DNA from: Caccovicinus sp051878975
GTDB lineage: Bacteria; Bacillota; Clostridia; Lachnospirales; Lachnospiraceae
Assembly: GCA_051878975.1 (NCBI GenBank)
Contig: JBJELD010000029.1
Coordinates: 1 to 64,000, forward strand
Reading direction: 5' to 3'
Length of the DNA stretch: 64,000 nt
Below the pieces are notes generated by a model that had not been told where the DNA came from, did not search any database, and was given only the letters and a program-made list of their open reading frames with translations. A program made the position numbers and the translations under genes. Every line of letters begins with the position of its first letter. Position 1 is the stretch's first letter. Shown piece by piece: positions 1-9,192 of this stretch.

Positions 1-117
1 TGGCTGAATCAGATGCTTTCCTTAAAAATTATATAGTATCTCTTCCTCCTTTTCAACCAATCATTTCCGCATAAACCATTTGCCTGCTCCTTTCCAAATC
101 AGAAAGTACTTCCAGAA

Positions 118-307
118 CTGTCCGGCGGCACGGATCGTGCGTACACGACTTGTCGGAGCCGTTCGGTATCGCTGAGCTGAAAAGACAGAAAAATGGCGGC
201 ACATTTTGATGCTCCACGCCAAAATTTGCCGCCATTTTTCTGTTCTTTCCCCTTTCATGATACCCACTGCAAAGACGGGAGCATACACGATCCGTGCCGC
301 CGAATGC
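118..307. repeat. Large imperfect palindrome downstream of the opp operon
   Basis: This is a nested inverted repeat of about 190 bp. The inner arms at 185-201 and 227-243 are a perfect 17-bp inverted repeat. The outer arms, CGGCGGCACGGATCGTG near 122-138 and its complement near 286-302, are also identical over 17 bp. The middle arms match only in patches, for example a shared GGTATC. Both strands therefore encode similar spurious peptides ending in HDPCRR, which shows the symmetry. It could be a palindromic small mobile or repeat element that also serves as transcription terminator. No second copy was noticed in this window. The rest of 1-337 shows no gene. Confidence 0.75.
178..243 (-). terminator. 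Likely terminator of the opp operon
   Basis: Read on the minus strand about 95 bases beyond the oppF-like stop, a 17-bp perfect stem containing GGCGGCA/TGCCGCC is followed by ATTTTTCTGTCTTTT. This is the usual GC stem plus T-rich tail. It is the inner part of the larger palindrome at 118-307. Confidence 0.6.
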
Positions 308-337
308 TTCGCGGTATCATCCCGATTTGTTTTTCAT

Positions 338-1324
338 TTATTTCTGATTTTCCGCCAAATGACACGCTACCTGATGCCCTTCTCCTGCCTCGTGAAGCTT
401 CGGCACCTCTGTGCGGCAGCGCTCCACAGCATACGGACATCTGGTATGGAACTTGCAGCCAGAAGGAGGGTTGTATGCACTGGGTACATCTCCTTCCAGG
501 ATCATGCGGTTCCGTTTCCGGTTCGCATCCGGAATCGGAATGGCAGAAAGCAGCGCCTGCGTATAAGGATGCAGCGGCCTTCCGTAAAGCTCCTGCTTGC
601 CTGCGATCTCCACCACGCTTCCCAGATACATTACAGCCACCCGGTCGCTGACATGGCGCACCACACTCAGATCATGGGAGATAAACAGATACGTCAGGTT
701 CCGTTTTTCCTGCATCTTCTTCATCAGATTCAGCACCTGTGCCCGGACTGATACGTCCAGCGCAGATACGGCCTCATCACAGACCACAAACTCCGGACTC
801 AGAATCAGGGCGCGGGCAATACCGATCCTCTGTCTCTGGCCGCCGGAAAATTCGTGCGGAAAGCGATTCAAATACTGCCGGTCCAGGCCCACATCGTTTA
901 AGATGGAAATTACCATCTCCTTGCGCTCTGCAGGTGTACCGATTCCGTAAACCTCCAATGGTGCGCTGACTAAGTCGTACACCGTCATACGTGGATTTAA
1001 AGAGCTGTAGGGATCCTGAAAGATGATCTGCATCTTTTTCCTCATTTCCCACATCTGTTTTTTATCATAGGCAGCGATATCCTCGCCGCCGTAAAGGACC
1101 TGCCCGGAGGTCATGGGAATCAGCTTTAAAATGGTCCGTCCCAGGGTGGATTTTCCGCAGCCGGATTCCCCCACCAGCCCCAGCGTCTCACCGCGGCGGA
1201 TGGTCAGGCTCACATCATCTACAGCCTTCACCACCGGGGGATGCAGATTAAACAGTCCCTTTTTTCCGGTAAAATATTTTCTTAAGTCCTTTGTCTCCAG
1301 TAAAATCGGATTCTCATTCTTCAT
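338..1324 (-). CDS. Oligopeptide/dipeptide ABC transporter ATPase, OppF/DppF type
   Basis: This is the second nucleotide-binding subunit of a peptide-type ABC importer, energising uptake at the cytoplasmic face of the membrane. The 328-residue product has Walker A GESGCGKST at 52-60, signature SGGQRQR near 161 and Walker B VVCDEAVSALD at 181-191. A C-terminal oligopeptide-transporter segment has the cysteine pattern CKFHTRCPYAVERC. I chose the ATG at 1324 because GAGGG lies 8 bases upstream; a longer in-frame start at 1339 lacks this. It overlaps the end of the OppD-like gene by 11 bases and is the last gene of the operon. The Walker B proline usual in CDEPVSALD is alanine here, probably tolerated. 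Confidence 0.92.
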   Translation of the reverse strand: MKNENPILLETKDLRKYFTGKKGLFNLHPPVVKAVDDVSLTIRRGETLGLVGESGCGKSTLGRTILKLIPMTSGQVLYGGEDIAAYDKKQMWEMRKKMQIIFQDPYSSLNPRMTVYDLVSAPLEVYGIGTPAERKEMVISILNDVGLDRQYLNRFPHEFSGGQRQRIGIARALILSPEFVVCDEAVSALDVSVRAQVLNLMKKMQEKRNLTYLFISHDLSVVRHVSDRVAVMYLGSVVEIAGKQELYGRPLHPYTQALLSAIPIPDANRKRNRMILEGDVPSAYNPPSGCKFHTRCPYAVERCRTEVPKLHEAGEGHQVACHLAENQK

Positions 1325-2291
1325 GCTGACTACCCTCATACTTAAAGCAGCTTACCATAGCGCCGCCTGCGTGATAAATTCCCGGCTGCTTTTCTTTGCA
1401 GCGCTCTGCGGCATAAGGACACCTCGGACTGAAACGGCAGCCCTTCGGCATCTGCCCCGGTCCCGGCACGGTGCCTTCGATCGTATTCAGCACCGCCACA
1501 TCCTCCTCAAGAGGCGGAATAGAATTTAACAATCCCTGGGTATACGGATGCTTCGGTGAATTGAAAATGTCCTTGACCGATCCGTACTCCACCACTTTTC
1601 CGGCATAAAGCACCAGAATATGATCTGCCGTCTCTGCCACCACACCCATGTCGTGGGTAATGAGGATCACCGCGGTGTTCATTTTCTGACGGAGATCCAG
1701 CATCAGCTCCAGAATCTGCGCCTGAATGGTTACATCCAGCGCTGTGGTCGGCTCATCTGCAATCAGAAGCTTCGGCGCACAGGACACCGCCATGGCAATC
1801 ATAACTCTCTGGCGCATACCGCCGGAAAGCTGATGCGGATACTCCTTCATCCGTTTTTCCGGAGCCGCAATGCCGACCTTTTTCAGCACCTCGACCGCTT
1901 CCTTCCAGGCGTCCTTTTTCCTGTAGCCCTGATGAACAATCAGCGGCTCCGTCAGCTGGTCTCCGATGGTCATGGTTGGATTCAATGCTGTCATCGGATC
2001 CTGAAAAATCATGGCAATCTCGTTTCCCCGGATCCTGCACATTTCTTCTTCGGATAAGGTTAACAGCTCCCTGCCATCCAGCCGAATGCTTCCCTGAGAA
2101 ATCACCGCATTACTCCCCAGAAGCCGCAGAATCGAGAGACTGGTCACACTTTTTCCGCATCCGGACTCACCTACTATTCCCAGAATCTCACCCTTTCCTA
2201 CAGAAAAGCTGATGCCGTCTACTGCCGTGTTAATTCCTTTTTTCGTTTGAAACTGAACCTGCAAACCGTTCACTGAAAGCAATGAATCCAT
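1314..2291 (-). CDS. Oligopeptide/dipeptide ABC transporter ATPase, OppD/DppD type
   Basis: This is the first nucleotide-binding subunit of the same importer, 325 residues. Walker A GESGCGKS lies at 41-48, the signature LSGGMRQRV near 155 and Walker B LLIADEPTTALD near 175-186. A C-terminal CRFSPRCPYAAERC segment is typical of the peptide/nickel family. It pairs with the OppF-like ATPase, with which its 3' end overlaps, and follows the binding protein by about 80 bases. The substrate cannot be told from the ATPase. Confidence 0.92.
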   Translation of the reverse strand: MDSLLSVNGLQVQFQTKKGINTAVDGISFSVGKGEILGIVGESGCGKSVTSLSILRLLGSNAVISQGSIRLDGRELLTLSEEEMCRIRGNEIAMIFQDPMTALNPTMTIGDQLTEPLIVHQGYRKKDAWKEAVEVLKKVGIAAPEKRMKEYPHQLSGGMRQRVMIAMAVSCAPKLLIADEPTTALDVTIQAQILELMLDLRQKMNTAVILITHDMGVVAETADHILVLYAGKVVEYGSVKDIFNSPKHPYTQGLLNSIPPLEEDVAVLNTIEGTVPGPGQMPKGCRFSPRCPYAAERCKEKQPGIYHAGGAMVSCFKYEGSQHEE

Positions 2292-2370
2292 AAACTATCC
2301 CTCTTCTCTTGTTCTGGCTGATTCTTACCCGGCCGGTCATCAAAATGACAGACCAGGCAGTGAACCGTAA

Positions 2371-4047
2371 TTACTGCACGTCCCACTTCCAGGACGACCA
2401 GTTCAATGCGTTGAAATCGGCTGCATCGATTCCGGTTACCCGTTTGTTGTAGGCAGTCAGACTGTTCTTCGTATACAGATATGCCATCGGAGAACGCTCC
2501 TTGATCTTTACCTGATACTCATCAAAATATGGCTTTCTGTCCTCAAAGGTCAGCTGTGCATTTCCTTCATCAATCATGTCGGTCAGCTCTGTATCCTTTA
2601 ACTGACAGAAGTTTACTGAGCTGTCCGGATGGATCATCTCACGGCTCTCGCTTGGATCCATGGTTCCGCCGGAACCGATGATGCCCATATCATGCTTGCC
2701 GTCCAGCATATTGTTCATCAGAGTCGGGAAGTCTACCTGCTCGATCTGAACCTTTACGCCAACCTTCTGTAAATCCTGCACGATCAGGGCGGCGCAGCGT
2801 TCTGTGGTGCTGTTTCCGGAAGAAATGTAGAAGGTCAGAGTCTGGTCAAACGGGAAGTTTGCCTCCTCCAGCATGGTTTTTGCCTTGTCCGGATCATACC
2901 ATACTTCTACGTCCTTATTGTAGTACGGGCTGATGGAGGCAAACGGGGTGATGATCGCCTCGCCCTGTCCCTGCAGCAGCGCATCTACCAGAACCTGACG
3001 GTTGATTGCCATGCTCAGTGCCTGACGAACCTCCTGGCTTAAGTAATCCTTCGCAGTGTTGAAGATCAGCGTCGTGTAGGAGGTAGTCGGAATGGATTCC
3101 GTCACCAGATTTTCCTGTTCCTTTGCCAGATCCCAGTCATCGATCAGAATCGATCCATAACCGATCAGATCCAGCTCGCCGTTCATCAGACCAGCCAGCA
3201 TGCTTGCCGCATCTGTCACACGCAGAATCAGACGGTCGATCTTCGGAGCTCCCAGATAATAGTTCGGGTTTTTCACGAATTCCATTCTCTCGCCGTTAAT
3301 ATCGCTGTCATAGATGAATGGACCGGAGCCGACCGGATTTGCCCACAGGTCCGGAGCATTGATCTCTTCTGCGGTCTTGCCCTCAAAAATGTGCTTTGGA
3401 ATAATGTAAACCGTATCAATATCCTGCAGGAAGGTATCTGCAAACATGGACGTCTTCAGATTAAAGGTCACGGTATAGTCATCATCTGCCGTCACCTCGA
3501 TAGAATCCTCAGAAAGCTCCGCACCGGAATCATCCACACCGGCAATATATTCCAGATGATAACGGCTCTTGGCCTCTACCTTCGGATCGGAATACATCTG
3601 ATAGCTGAACACAACATCGGCTGCGGTTACCGGCTCGCCGTCGGACCATACAGCATCCTCATGCAGTTTGAAGGTCACAGCCGTAGAATCCTCGTTCACC
3701 GTCCAGGACTCTGCCAGACGTCCCTCAATGGAGCCGTCTGCCTTGGACTGAGTCAGACGATCGTAAATCTGGTCGCAGATCATACGGGTATAGTTGCTGG
3801 TGGTGTTTAACGGCATCATTGTATCCCATGCCGTAGAAATAGCCGCCGTGATCACCTTCTCGCCGGAAGCGGCACCGGAAGCCGCCTCACCGCTGCCGGA
3901 AGCAGCGCTCTCTCCTGCAGCGGCTGTCTCGCCCGCTGCCTTGGCAGTTTCTGCCGGAGCATTTCCGCCGCCGCAGGCTGTCAGCCCAAACGCCATTGCA
4001 CCTGCCAGCAGAAACGCTGTCATTTTCATTAATTTCGTTTTTCTCAT
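2371..4047 (-). CDS. Extracellular solute-binding lipoprotein, family 5 (peptide type)
   Basis: This is the substrate receptor of the ABC importer, lipid-anchored outside the membrane. The 558-residue product starts with a lipoprotein signal peptide ending LTAC, with the lipidated cysteine at residue 25. A low-complexity Ala/Gly/Ser/Glu linker follows, then a full SBP_bac_5 fold (AESWTVNEDSTAVTFKLHED; later ALSMAINRQVLVDALLQGQG). The ATG at 4047 is preceded by AGGAGGTCATT. It lies between the permease and ATPase genes. Substrate unknown: the family binds peptides but also nickel, sugars and oligosaccharides. Confidence 0.93.
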   Translation of the reverse strand: MRKTKLMKMTAFLLAGAMAFGLTACGGGNAPAETAKAAGETAAAGESAASGSGEAASGAASGEKVITAAISTAWDTMMPLNTTSNYTRMICDQIYDRLTQSKADGSIEGRLAESWTVNEDSTAVTFKLHEDAVWSDGEPVTAADVVFSYQMYSDPKVEAKSRYHLEYIAGVDDSGAELSEDSIEVTADDDYTVTFNLKTSMFADTFLQDIDTVYIIPKHIFEGKTAEEINAPDLWANPVGSGPFIYDSDINGERMEFVKNPNYYLGAPKIDRLILRVTDAASMLAGLMNGELDLIGYGSILIDDWDLAKEQENLVTESIPTTSYTTLIFNTAKDYLSQEVRQALSMAINRQVLVDALLQGQGEAIITPFASISPYYNKDVEVWYDPDKAKTMLEEANFPFDQTLTFYISSGNSTTERCAALIVQDLQKVGVKVQIEQVDFPTLMNNMLDGKHDMGIIGSGGTMDPSESREMIHPDSSVNFCQLKDTELTDMIDEGNAQLTFEDRKPYFDEYQVKIKERSPMAYLYTKNSLTAYNKRVTGIDAADFNALNWSSWKWDVQ

Positions 4048-4157
4048 AATGACCTCCTGATTTTCTTCGTTATATCTCGAACCGAAGCCGGTATTTCTTC
4101 TGCAAAACACCATGTTCTCCGGTCACGGACAAGATTCTTCATAACATCCCAGCTCGT

Positions 4158-5021
4158 CTATATCTTGATCTTCGGATCCAGCGCATCCCGGATTCCGTCA
4201 CCCAGGAAATTGATGCTCAGCACCGTAACCAGAAGCGCAATTCCCGGCGGCATCCAGATCCACAGACGCTTGGAAAGCACCGTGATGGACTGTGCATCAT
4301 AGAGCATGTTTCCCCAACTGGCTCCCGGCGGCTGCACGCCCATGCCCAAAAAGCTCAGGGAAGACTCCATCAAAATCGCACTTGCCATCTGAAAGGTAAT
4401 GGCAATCAGAATCGGGGCAAAGGAGTTGGGCAGAATGTACTTGGTAATAATCTTAAAATTCGAAGTACCGATTGCCTTTGCAGATTCCACATATTCCTTC
4501 TCCGAAACAGAAAGAACATTTGCGTAAATCAGTCTGGCAAACTGCGTCCAGCCTAATACACCAATGACAATGGTTACCGACCAGATCGACGGGCCGATTA
4601 CCGCCACCAGAACCAGAATCAGTACGATCGACGGGAAGGACATGAAAATATCCGCCACACGCATGATCGCCACTTCCAGCTTCCCCCGGAAAAATCCGGC
4701 AATCAATCCCAGCGGCACCCCGATGGCACAGCTGATGATCGTAGACAGAAAGCCCACCAGAAGGGAGGTGCGCCCTCCGTAGATCAGCCTGGAAAAAATA
4801 TCTCGTCCGATGGCATCCGTCCCCAGAATGTGTGCACTGCTGGGCGCCGCAGAAAAAGCAGCATAATCAGAATCATACGGATTCAGTTTCAACACATAAG
4901 GAAGCACAATCACCAGCACGACCTCCAGGACCAGAACCCACAGGCCAAGCATAGCCATTTTATGCTCCTTTAATTTGCTGAGCACCTCGGAAAGGTAGCT
5001 TTCATTTTCTTTTTTCTTCAT
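4158..5021 (-). CDS. Peptide-type ABC transporter permease, DppC/OppC type
   Basis: This inner-membrane permease subunit is 287 residues long, with an N-terminal cytoplasmic helix (LSEVLSKLKEHKMAMLGLWVL), the OppC N-terminal segment and the BPD_transp_1 domain. The conserved FGLP-like sequence LGTDAIGRDIFSRLIYGGRTSL and the coupling EAA-loop region (YVESAKAIGTSNFKIITKYILPN) are clear. It ends with GDGIRDALDPKIKI, typical of DppC. It lies 12 bases downstream of the DppB-like gene. Confidence 0.93.
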   Translation of the reverse strand: MKKKENESYLSEVLSKLKEHKMAMLGLWVLVLEVVLVIVLPYVLKLNPYDSDYAAFSAAPSSAHILGTDAIGRDIFSRLIYGGRTSLLVGFLSTIISCAIGVPLGLIAGFFRGKLEVAIMRVADIFMSFPSIVLILVLVAVIGPSIWSVTIVIGVLGWTQFARLIYANVLSVSEKEYVESAKAIGTSNFKIITKYILPNSFAPILIAITFQMASAILMESSLSFLGMGVQPPGASWGNMLYDAQSITVLSKRLWIWMPPGIALLVTVLSINFLGDGIRDALDPKIKI

Positions 5022-5033
5022 CTGCCTTCCCTC

Positions 5034-5990
5034 CTATTTGTAGCTGATTCTCGGATCCAGCAGCCCGTAAGCCACATCCGTCAGAATGTTGGCCAGCAGC
5101 ACCGCCGCCGCAATCATAACCGTAATTCCCATGATTACCGGATAATCACGTCCGTTGATCGCCGTTACCATCAGCGAACCGACACCCGGCCATCCGAATA
5201 CCTGCTCCGTGATCACCGCACCGCCTACCAGAGACGGAATCGACATACCTACCACGGTAATAACCGGAATCAACGCATTTTTCAGTCCGTGACGATAGAT
5301 TACCGCCCATTTCTTCAGTCCCTTTGACCGCGCAGTCCGGATGTAATCCTCCTGCATAACCTCCAGCATGCTGCTGCGCATATGGCGCACCCAGCCGCCG
5401 ATCTGCTGGAAAGAAAGCACCAGACAGGGCATAATCATATGCTTTGCCAGATCCGCGCCGGTTCGGACGCTGCCGGAGCTGTACATACCGCCGGAAGGCA
5501 GAATCTTCAGCACAATGGCAAAGAGGTAAATAAACACCAGGCCTACAAAGAAGTTCGGCGTGGCCATCATCAGAAGAGAAATGCCACCGGAAATATAATC
5601 CCGCTTGGAATTCGGCTTGGATGCCGCATAGATTCCCAGAGGAATCGATACGATCAGAGACAGCACGATCGAAGCTCCTGCAAGACATGCCGTTGCCGGA
5701 AGCCGTTCCCCGATCATCACCGCCACCGGCCTCTGCGTGCTGTAGGAGAAGCCCAGGTTCCCGTGCAGCAGAGAGTTCAGCCAGTTCAAATACTGAATGA
5801 TCACCGGCTGGTCCAGGCCGAGAGCCACACGTTTTCGCTCCAGCTCGGCCGGCGTAATTCCAGGGTCCGCCAGCAAAGCATCCAGCGGGGAACCGGGCGC
5901 CAGGTTTAAAATAAAATACGCCAGCACGGTAATCCCGAGGAACGTGGGAATCGCAATCAGAAGCCGCTTTAAAATGTACTTCCACTTCAT
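5034..5990 (-). CDS. Peptide-type ABC transporter permease, DppB/OppB type
   Basis: First gene of the operon, a 318-residue permease with six or so membrane segments. It has the family start KRLLIAIPTFLGITVLAYFILNLAPGSPLD, the EAA loop DYIRTARSKGLKKWAVIYRHGLKNALIPV and the C-terminal VAYGLLDPRISYK. I prefer the ATG at 5990 (AGGACAAGAGAAGAT upstream) to the longer reading at 6026, which has no ribosome binding site. It pairs with the DppC-like permease. Confidence 0.92.
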   Translation of the reverse strand: MKWKYILKRLLIAIPTFLGITVLAYFILNLAPGSPLDALLADPGITPAELERKRVALGLDQPVIIQYLNWLNSLLHGNLGFSYSTQRPVAVMIGERLPATACLAGASIVLSLIVSIPLGIYAASKPNSKRDYISGGISLLMMATPNFFVGLVFIYLFAIVLKILPSGGMYSSGSVRTGADLAKHMIMPCLVLSFQQIGGWVRHMRSSMLEVMQEDYIRTARSKGLKKWAVIYRHGLKNALIPVITVVGMSIPSLVGGAVITEQVFGWPGVGSLMVTAINGRDYPVIMGITVMIAAAVLLANILTDVAYGLLDPRISYK

Positions 5991-6046
5991 ATCTTCTCTT
6001 GTCCTTTCCGAATATCTGATTCTCATCAGCTAATCATATTAATAGT

Positions 6047-6075
6047 ATATTAGCGTATTTTTCGACATTACTCAA
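6047..6075 (-). promoter_or_regulatory. Promoter of the opp-type operon
   Basis: On the minus strand TTGAGT and TAATAT are separated by 17 bases, close to the vegetative consensus. It lies about 57 bases upstream of the permease start. Confidence 0.65.
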
Positions 6076-6215
6076 GCTTTTTCTTCACAAAAGTGCCCAA
6101 AACCTGCTGCTGTTGCTGCTGTCCACAGGTTTTCTGTGAACGCAGCGGCATATCCCTCCGGCTTCCGACTTGCACCGGCCCTTCTGATCTGCCGAAACAA
6201 AAATCGGAAGTACGA

Positions 6216-6245
6216 AAAAAAGGCGTCAAAACTGCCGCCTTTTTT
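6216..6245 (-). terminator. Terminator after the GH28 gene
   Basis: AAAAAAGGCG and CGCCTTTTTT form a 10-bp stem with a 10-base loop. On the minus strand it lies about 100 bases downstream of the GH28 stop and isolates that gene from the opp promoter. The A/T arms would let it work in both directions. The rest of 6076-6343 holds no gene that I can support. Confidence 0.75.
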
Positions 6246-6343
6246 CATGCTTTGAAGCTTCCTGATACCTGCTGCAGAAGCGGGAGAGCATGCTCTGGCC
6301 GTGCCGCCGGCCGCCCTGCAGCCTCTTTCCCGATTTTCTATCC

Positions 6344-7678
6344 CTACCTCACATCATAGGTATTGTTTCGATCGTCGTTCCGTCCCTCCGCAGAAATGTT
6401 TACATTTTTCCAGATCCAGTCCTTCACTCCGGCGATCCGTCCGAACTCCTTTGCCTGGATCCTGACATTCTCCAGCACCACATGCGTCATGGGCTTCTCC
6501 GGAAAGGCATCGACCTCAAAGGCTCTGGACGGGCCTTGGTAATCCGGCTCATTCCAGGATCGGATATTGCGAAGTGTCAGATTTTTCACCTGCGGGATCC
6601 CCTTATCCTCCGGCACAGGAGCTGTCAGAGTTTTCCAGTGCTCAGGGATTTCTCCCTTCCAGCCTTCCGGAATCCTGCAGTAGCTGTAGGCCGGGTGCCA
6701 GTTCAGACACATATTGACCGGATACCGGACATTGACCATCTCCAGGTTCTCTACCAGAATATCCTCGATCACTCCGCCTCTCGTTTTTGCTGATTTCATA
6801 CGAAAGCCGCAGTCGGTATTGCGGTATTTCAGATTCCTCACCTTCACATTCCGCACACCGCCGGAGGTTTCACTTCCGATGGTAACGCCGCTGCCGGTCA
6901 TAATCTGACAGTTCTGAATCACCACATTTTCACAGATCCGGTTCACCCGAAGCCCGTCCACATCCCGCCCGGACTTGACGCAGATGCTGTCATCATTGCA
7001 GGCGATCCGACAGTTTTCCACCAGAACACCGTCGCAGGAATCAATGTCAATGCCGTCAGTGCTGGGGCCATGGTTGTCCTCAATCCAAAGACCGTCCACA
7101 TGGATCCGTCTGGAATAGCAGACATGAATGTTCCAGAATCCGGAGCGGACGCTTCCAAAGCCGGCCAGCTCCACATCCTCCGATTCCATCACCACCAGAT
7201 TCCGCACTCTGCGGCAGTCATAATCCACGCACCAGCGCAGATCCTGCTCATCGTAAATCCTGCGCATTCCGCCGTGAGTATCCTCGCCCCAGTACTTGTT
7301 CCACCAGTACGGCCCCTGACCATCGATCTTTCCCTCTCCGCAGACCCGGACGTCCCGCTGACCATTGATGTTTAAAATTCCCACCGGCCATTCCATCTCA
7401 ATTCCGGCCACACGCGTGGGAAGTATCGGATATTCCGCCTCATCGGTGGTTCCAAGAAGCACAGCTCCCTTCTCCAGCCAAAATTCCACATGACTTTTCA
7501 AAAACAGCGAGCTGGTCAGATACATTCCCGCCGGCAAAACCACCAGCGCCCGTGCTCCTTCCGTTCCAGCTGCTGCGGCAGCATCTACCGCTGCCTGGAT
7601 TGCTTTCGTATCCAGCGCTTTTCCGTCTCCGAACGCGCCGTAATCCCTCGGATTGAAAATCTGCTTTTCCTGATTCAT
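6344..7678 (-). CDS. Glycoside hydrolase family 28 (polygalacturonase-like)
   Basis: This is a right-handed beta-helix enzyme of the pectinase family. The 444 residues begin with the pectate-lyase-superfamily NPRDYGAFGDGKALDTKAIQAAVD and have no signal peptide, so an intracellular oligogalacturonide hydrolase is inferred. The family motifs are STDGIDIDS at 206-214 (usual NTDG), the DD pair at 229-230 and RMK at 293-295. The usual GHG motif is GSG at 262-264, so the conserved histidine is missing although the neighbouring TIGSETSGGVRNV is well kept. It lies 49 bases downstream of the HAD gene and is probably co-transcribed with it. Confidence 0.88.
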   Translation of the reverse strand: MNQEKQIFNPRDYGAFGDGKALDTKAIQAAVDAAAAAGTEGARALVVLPAGMYLTSSLFLKSHVEFWLEKGAVLLGTTDEAEYPILPTRVAGIEMEWPVGILNINGQRDVRVCGEGKIDGQGPYWWNKYWGEDTHGGMRRIYDEQDLRWCVDYDCRRVRNLVVMESEDVELAGFGSVRSGFWNIHVCYSRRIHVDGLWIEDNHGPSTDGIDIDSCDGVLVENCRIACNDDSICVKSGRDVDGLRVNRICENVVIQNCQIMTGSGVTIGSETSGGVRNVKVRNLKYRNTDCGFRMKSAKTRGGVIEDILVENLEMVNVRYPVNMCLNWHPAYSYCRIPEGWKGEIPEHWKTLTAPVPEDKGIPQVKNLTLRNIRSWNEPDYQGPSRAFEVDAFPEKPMTHVVLENVRIQAKEFGRIAGVKDWIWKNVNISAEGRNDDRNNTYDVR

Positions 7679-7727
7679 CCTGTTGCCCTCGTCTTCTCAG
7701 AACCGTTTATGGGCTGTCTCATAAAGG

Positions 7728-8543
7728 TTATACCGGATAGTAAATCCCATCAATCAGGCCCAGCTGGTTCATGGCATAAGCGATGCCGTCCTCCTCCACC
7801 GTTCTTGTCACAAACGTGGCATAGGGCTCCAGCTCCTTGTCATGATGCCCCATCAGTACGGCATGCTTTGCATAAGTAAACATAGGAAGATCATTGGTGC
7901 TGTCCCCGAACACATAGGCATCATCCAGGGAAAGTCCGTAATAGTCCAGAACCATCTGTATCGCCCGCGCCTTGGAATGGCCCTTCGGAACACACTCCCA
8001 GAAATTATTTCCGCGGTCGATCACCTCAAAGTCCTTGTCCAATGTCTGAAAAAAACCGTCCTTGTCACTGTTTCCATCTGTCACACAGCAGAATTTATCA
8101 AAATCGTAATGATCCTCCTCAATACAGTACGGAGAAAGCGCATTCTGCGAAGCAATAGAGGCCCGAATCTGCTCGATACGGGGCATCCAGGAGGTATCCC
8201 GCCGGAAATGGCAGCCGCCTTTTCCTTCCAGAATACCCTCCACCTTATACTGCTCCAGTGCTTTCTTGATCTCCAGTCCGCGCTCATGAGGAATCTTTCT
8301 CGCATACAGCTCCTGATCTCCCAGCACAATATACGTTCCGCAGCCACACAGATAACCGTCCATTTCGATCAGCTTCCGGATCGGGTCCAGCAGTTTGGAA
8401 ACACGGCCGGAATTGATAAAGGCCAGATGACCCTTTTTCCTCGCTTCACTGACCGCCTTTACTGCACTTTCCGGGATCTGCCTGGTTGTTTCACTGAGCA
8501 GCGTTCCGTCTACATCGAAAAACATGGCTTTTCTACTGCTCAT
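7728..8543 (-). CDS. HAD-superfamily hydrolase, Cof type
   Basis: This is a 271-residue cytosolic sugar-phosphate or nucleotide phosphatase of the Cof/YbiV class. Motif I is FFDVDGTLL near the N-terminus, with the nucleophile aspartate. A C2-type cap follows, and the C-terminal motif is YVFGDSTNDLPMF. The ATG at 8543 has GGGGAG upstream and overlaps the 3' end of xpt by 11 bases, so translation is probably coupled. A much longer upstream reading has no support. The substrate cannot be predicted. Confidence 0.9.
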   Translation of the reverse strand: MSSRKAMFFDVDGTLLSETTRQIPESAVKAVSEARKKGHLAFINSGRVSKLLDPIRKLIEMDGYLCGCGTYIVLGDQELYARKIPHERGLEIKKALEQYKVEGILEGKGGCHFRRDTSWMPRIEQIRASIASQNALSPYCIEEDHYDFDKFCCVTDGNSDKDGFFQTLDKDFEVIDRGNNFWECVPKGHSKARAIQMVLDYYGLSLDDAYVFGDSTNDLPMFTYAKHAVLMGHHDKELEPYATFVTRTVEEDGIAYAMNQLGLIDGIYYPV

Positions 8544-9126
8544 CGTCGTCTCCCCGGAAATGGATCTCTCCAGTCTTGTCATCCATGCTGTCCACAATGG
8601 CCAGAGATTCCACGCGGATTCCCTTTTCACGCAGCATGTCGCCTCCGACCTGAAAGCCCTTCTCAATCACGATTCCGGCTCCCACCAGCTCCGCACCGGA
8701 ATCCTTGACCAGCTGAGCCAATCCCTCCAGCGCCTTGCCGTTTGCCAGGAAATCATCAATCAAAAGCACCTTGTCTCCCTTTCCCAGAAATTCCTTGGAC
8801 ACAATGATGTCATAGACCCGGCCATGGGTAAAGGATTCCACCTTCGTGGTGTAAACCTCTCCTGCAATATTCTTGGTCTGGGTCTTCTTTGCAAATACAA
8901 CCGGTACATCGAAGCTCTGAGCTACCACACAGGCGATTCCGATTCCGGAAGCCTCAATTGTCAGAATTTTATTGATCTGTGCATCTGCAAAACGGCGTTT
9001 GAATTCCTGACCGATTTTTTCAAACAGCCGGATATCCATCTGATGATTCAAAAAACTGTCCACCTTCAGCACGTTCCCGGCTTTTACTTTTCCATCTTTT
9101 CGGATTCTGTCCTTCAGCTCTTTCAT
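8533..9126 (-). CDS. xpt: Xanthine phosphoribosyltransferase
   Basis: It converts xanthine and PRPP to XMP in purine salvage in the cytosol. The 197 residues match Xpt over their full length: MKELKDRIRKDGKV at the start, SFLNHQMDI, the hood segment LTIEASGIGIACVVA and the PRPP-binding loop VLLIDDFLANGKAL. In Bacilli it is often under a purine riboswitch with pbuX; here neither is seen and it lies 66 bases downstream of a lipoprotein gene. It is translationally overlapped with the HAD phosphatase. Confidence 0.95.
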   Translation of the reverse strand: MKELKDRIRKDGKVKAGNVLKVDSFLNHQMDIRLFEKIGQEFKRRFADAQINKILTIEASGIGIACVVAQSFDVPVVFAKKTQTKNIAGEVYTTKVESFTHGRVYDIIVSKEFLGKGDKVLLIDDFLANGKALEGLAQLVKDSGAELVGAGIVIEKGFQVGGDMLREKGIRVESLAIVDSMDDKTGEIHFRGDDDEQ

Positions 9127-9192
9127 GACTGCTCCCTGTACCTTTCCTGTCCTGATTCTTTCTTTTTCTTTTAAAATGTAACGTTTCTTTGC

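Noticed and set aside
193..751. Long plus-strand ORFs over the left edge
   Set aside because: They run antisense through the oppF-like gene and begin in the palindrome; composition is that of a shadow frame and no family is recognisable.
338..5990. Duplication of one peptide transporter operon within the window
   Set aside because: The operons at 0.3-6 and 40-46 kb share families, but gene order differs and the sequences are only family-level similar.
9127..9192. Purine riboswitch ahead of xpt
   Set aside because: The gap is only 66 bases and lacks the conserved aptamer sequences.
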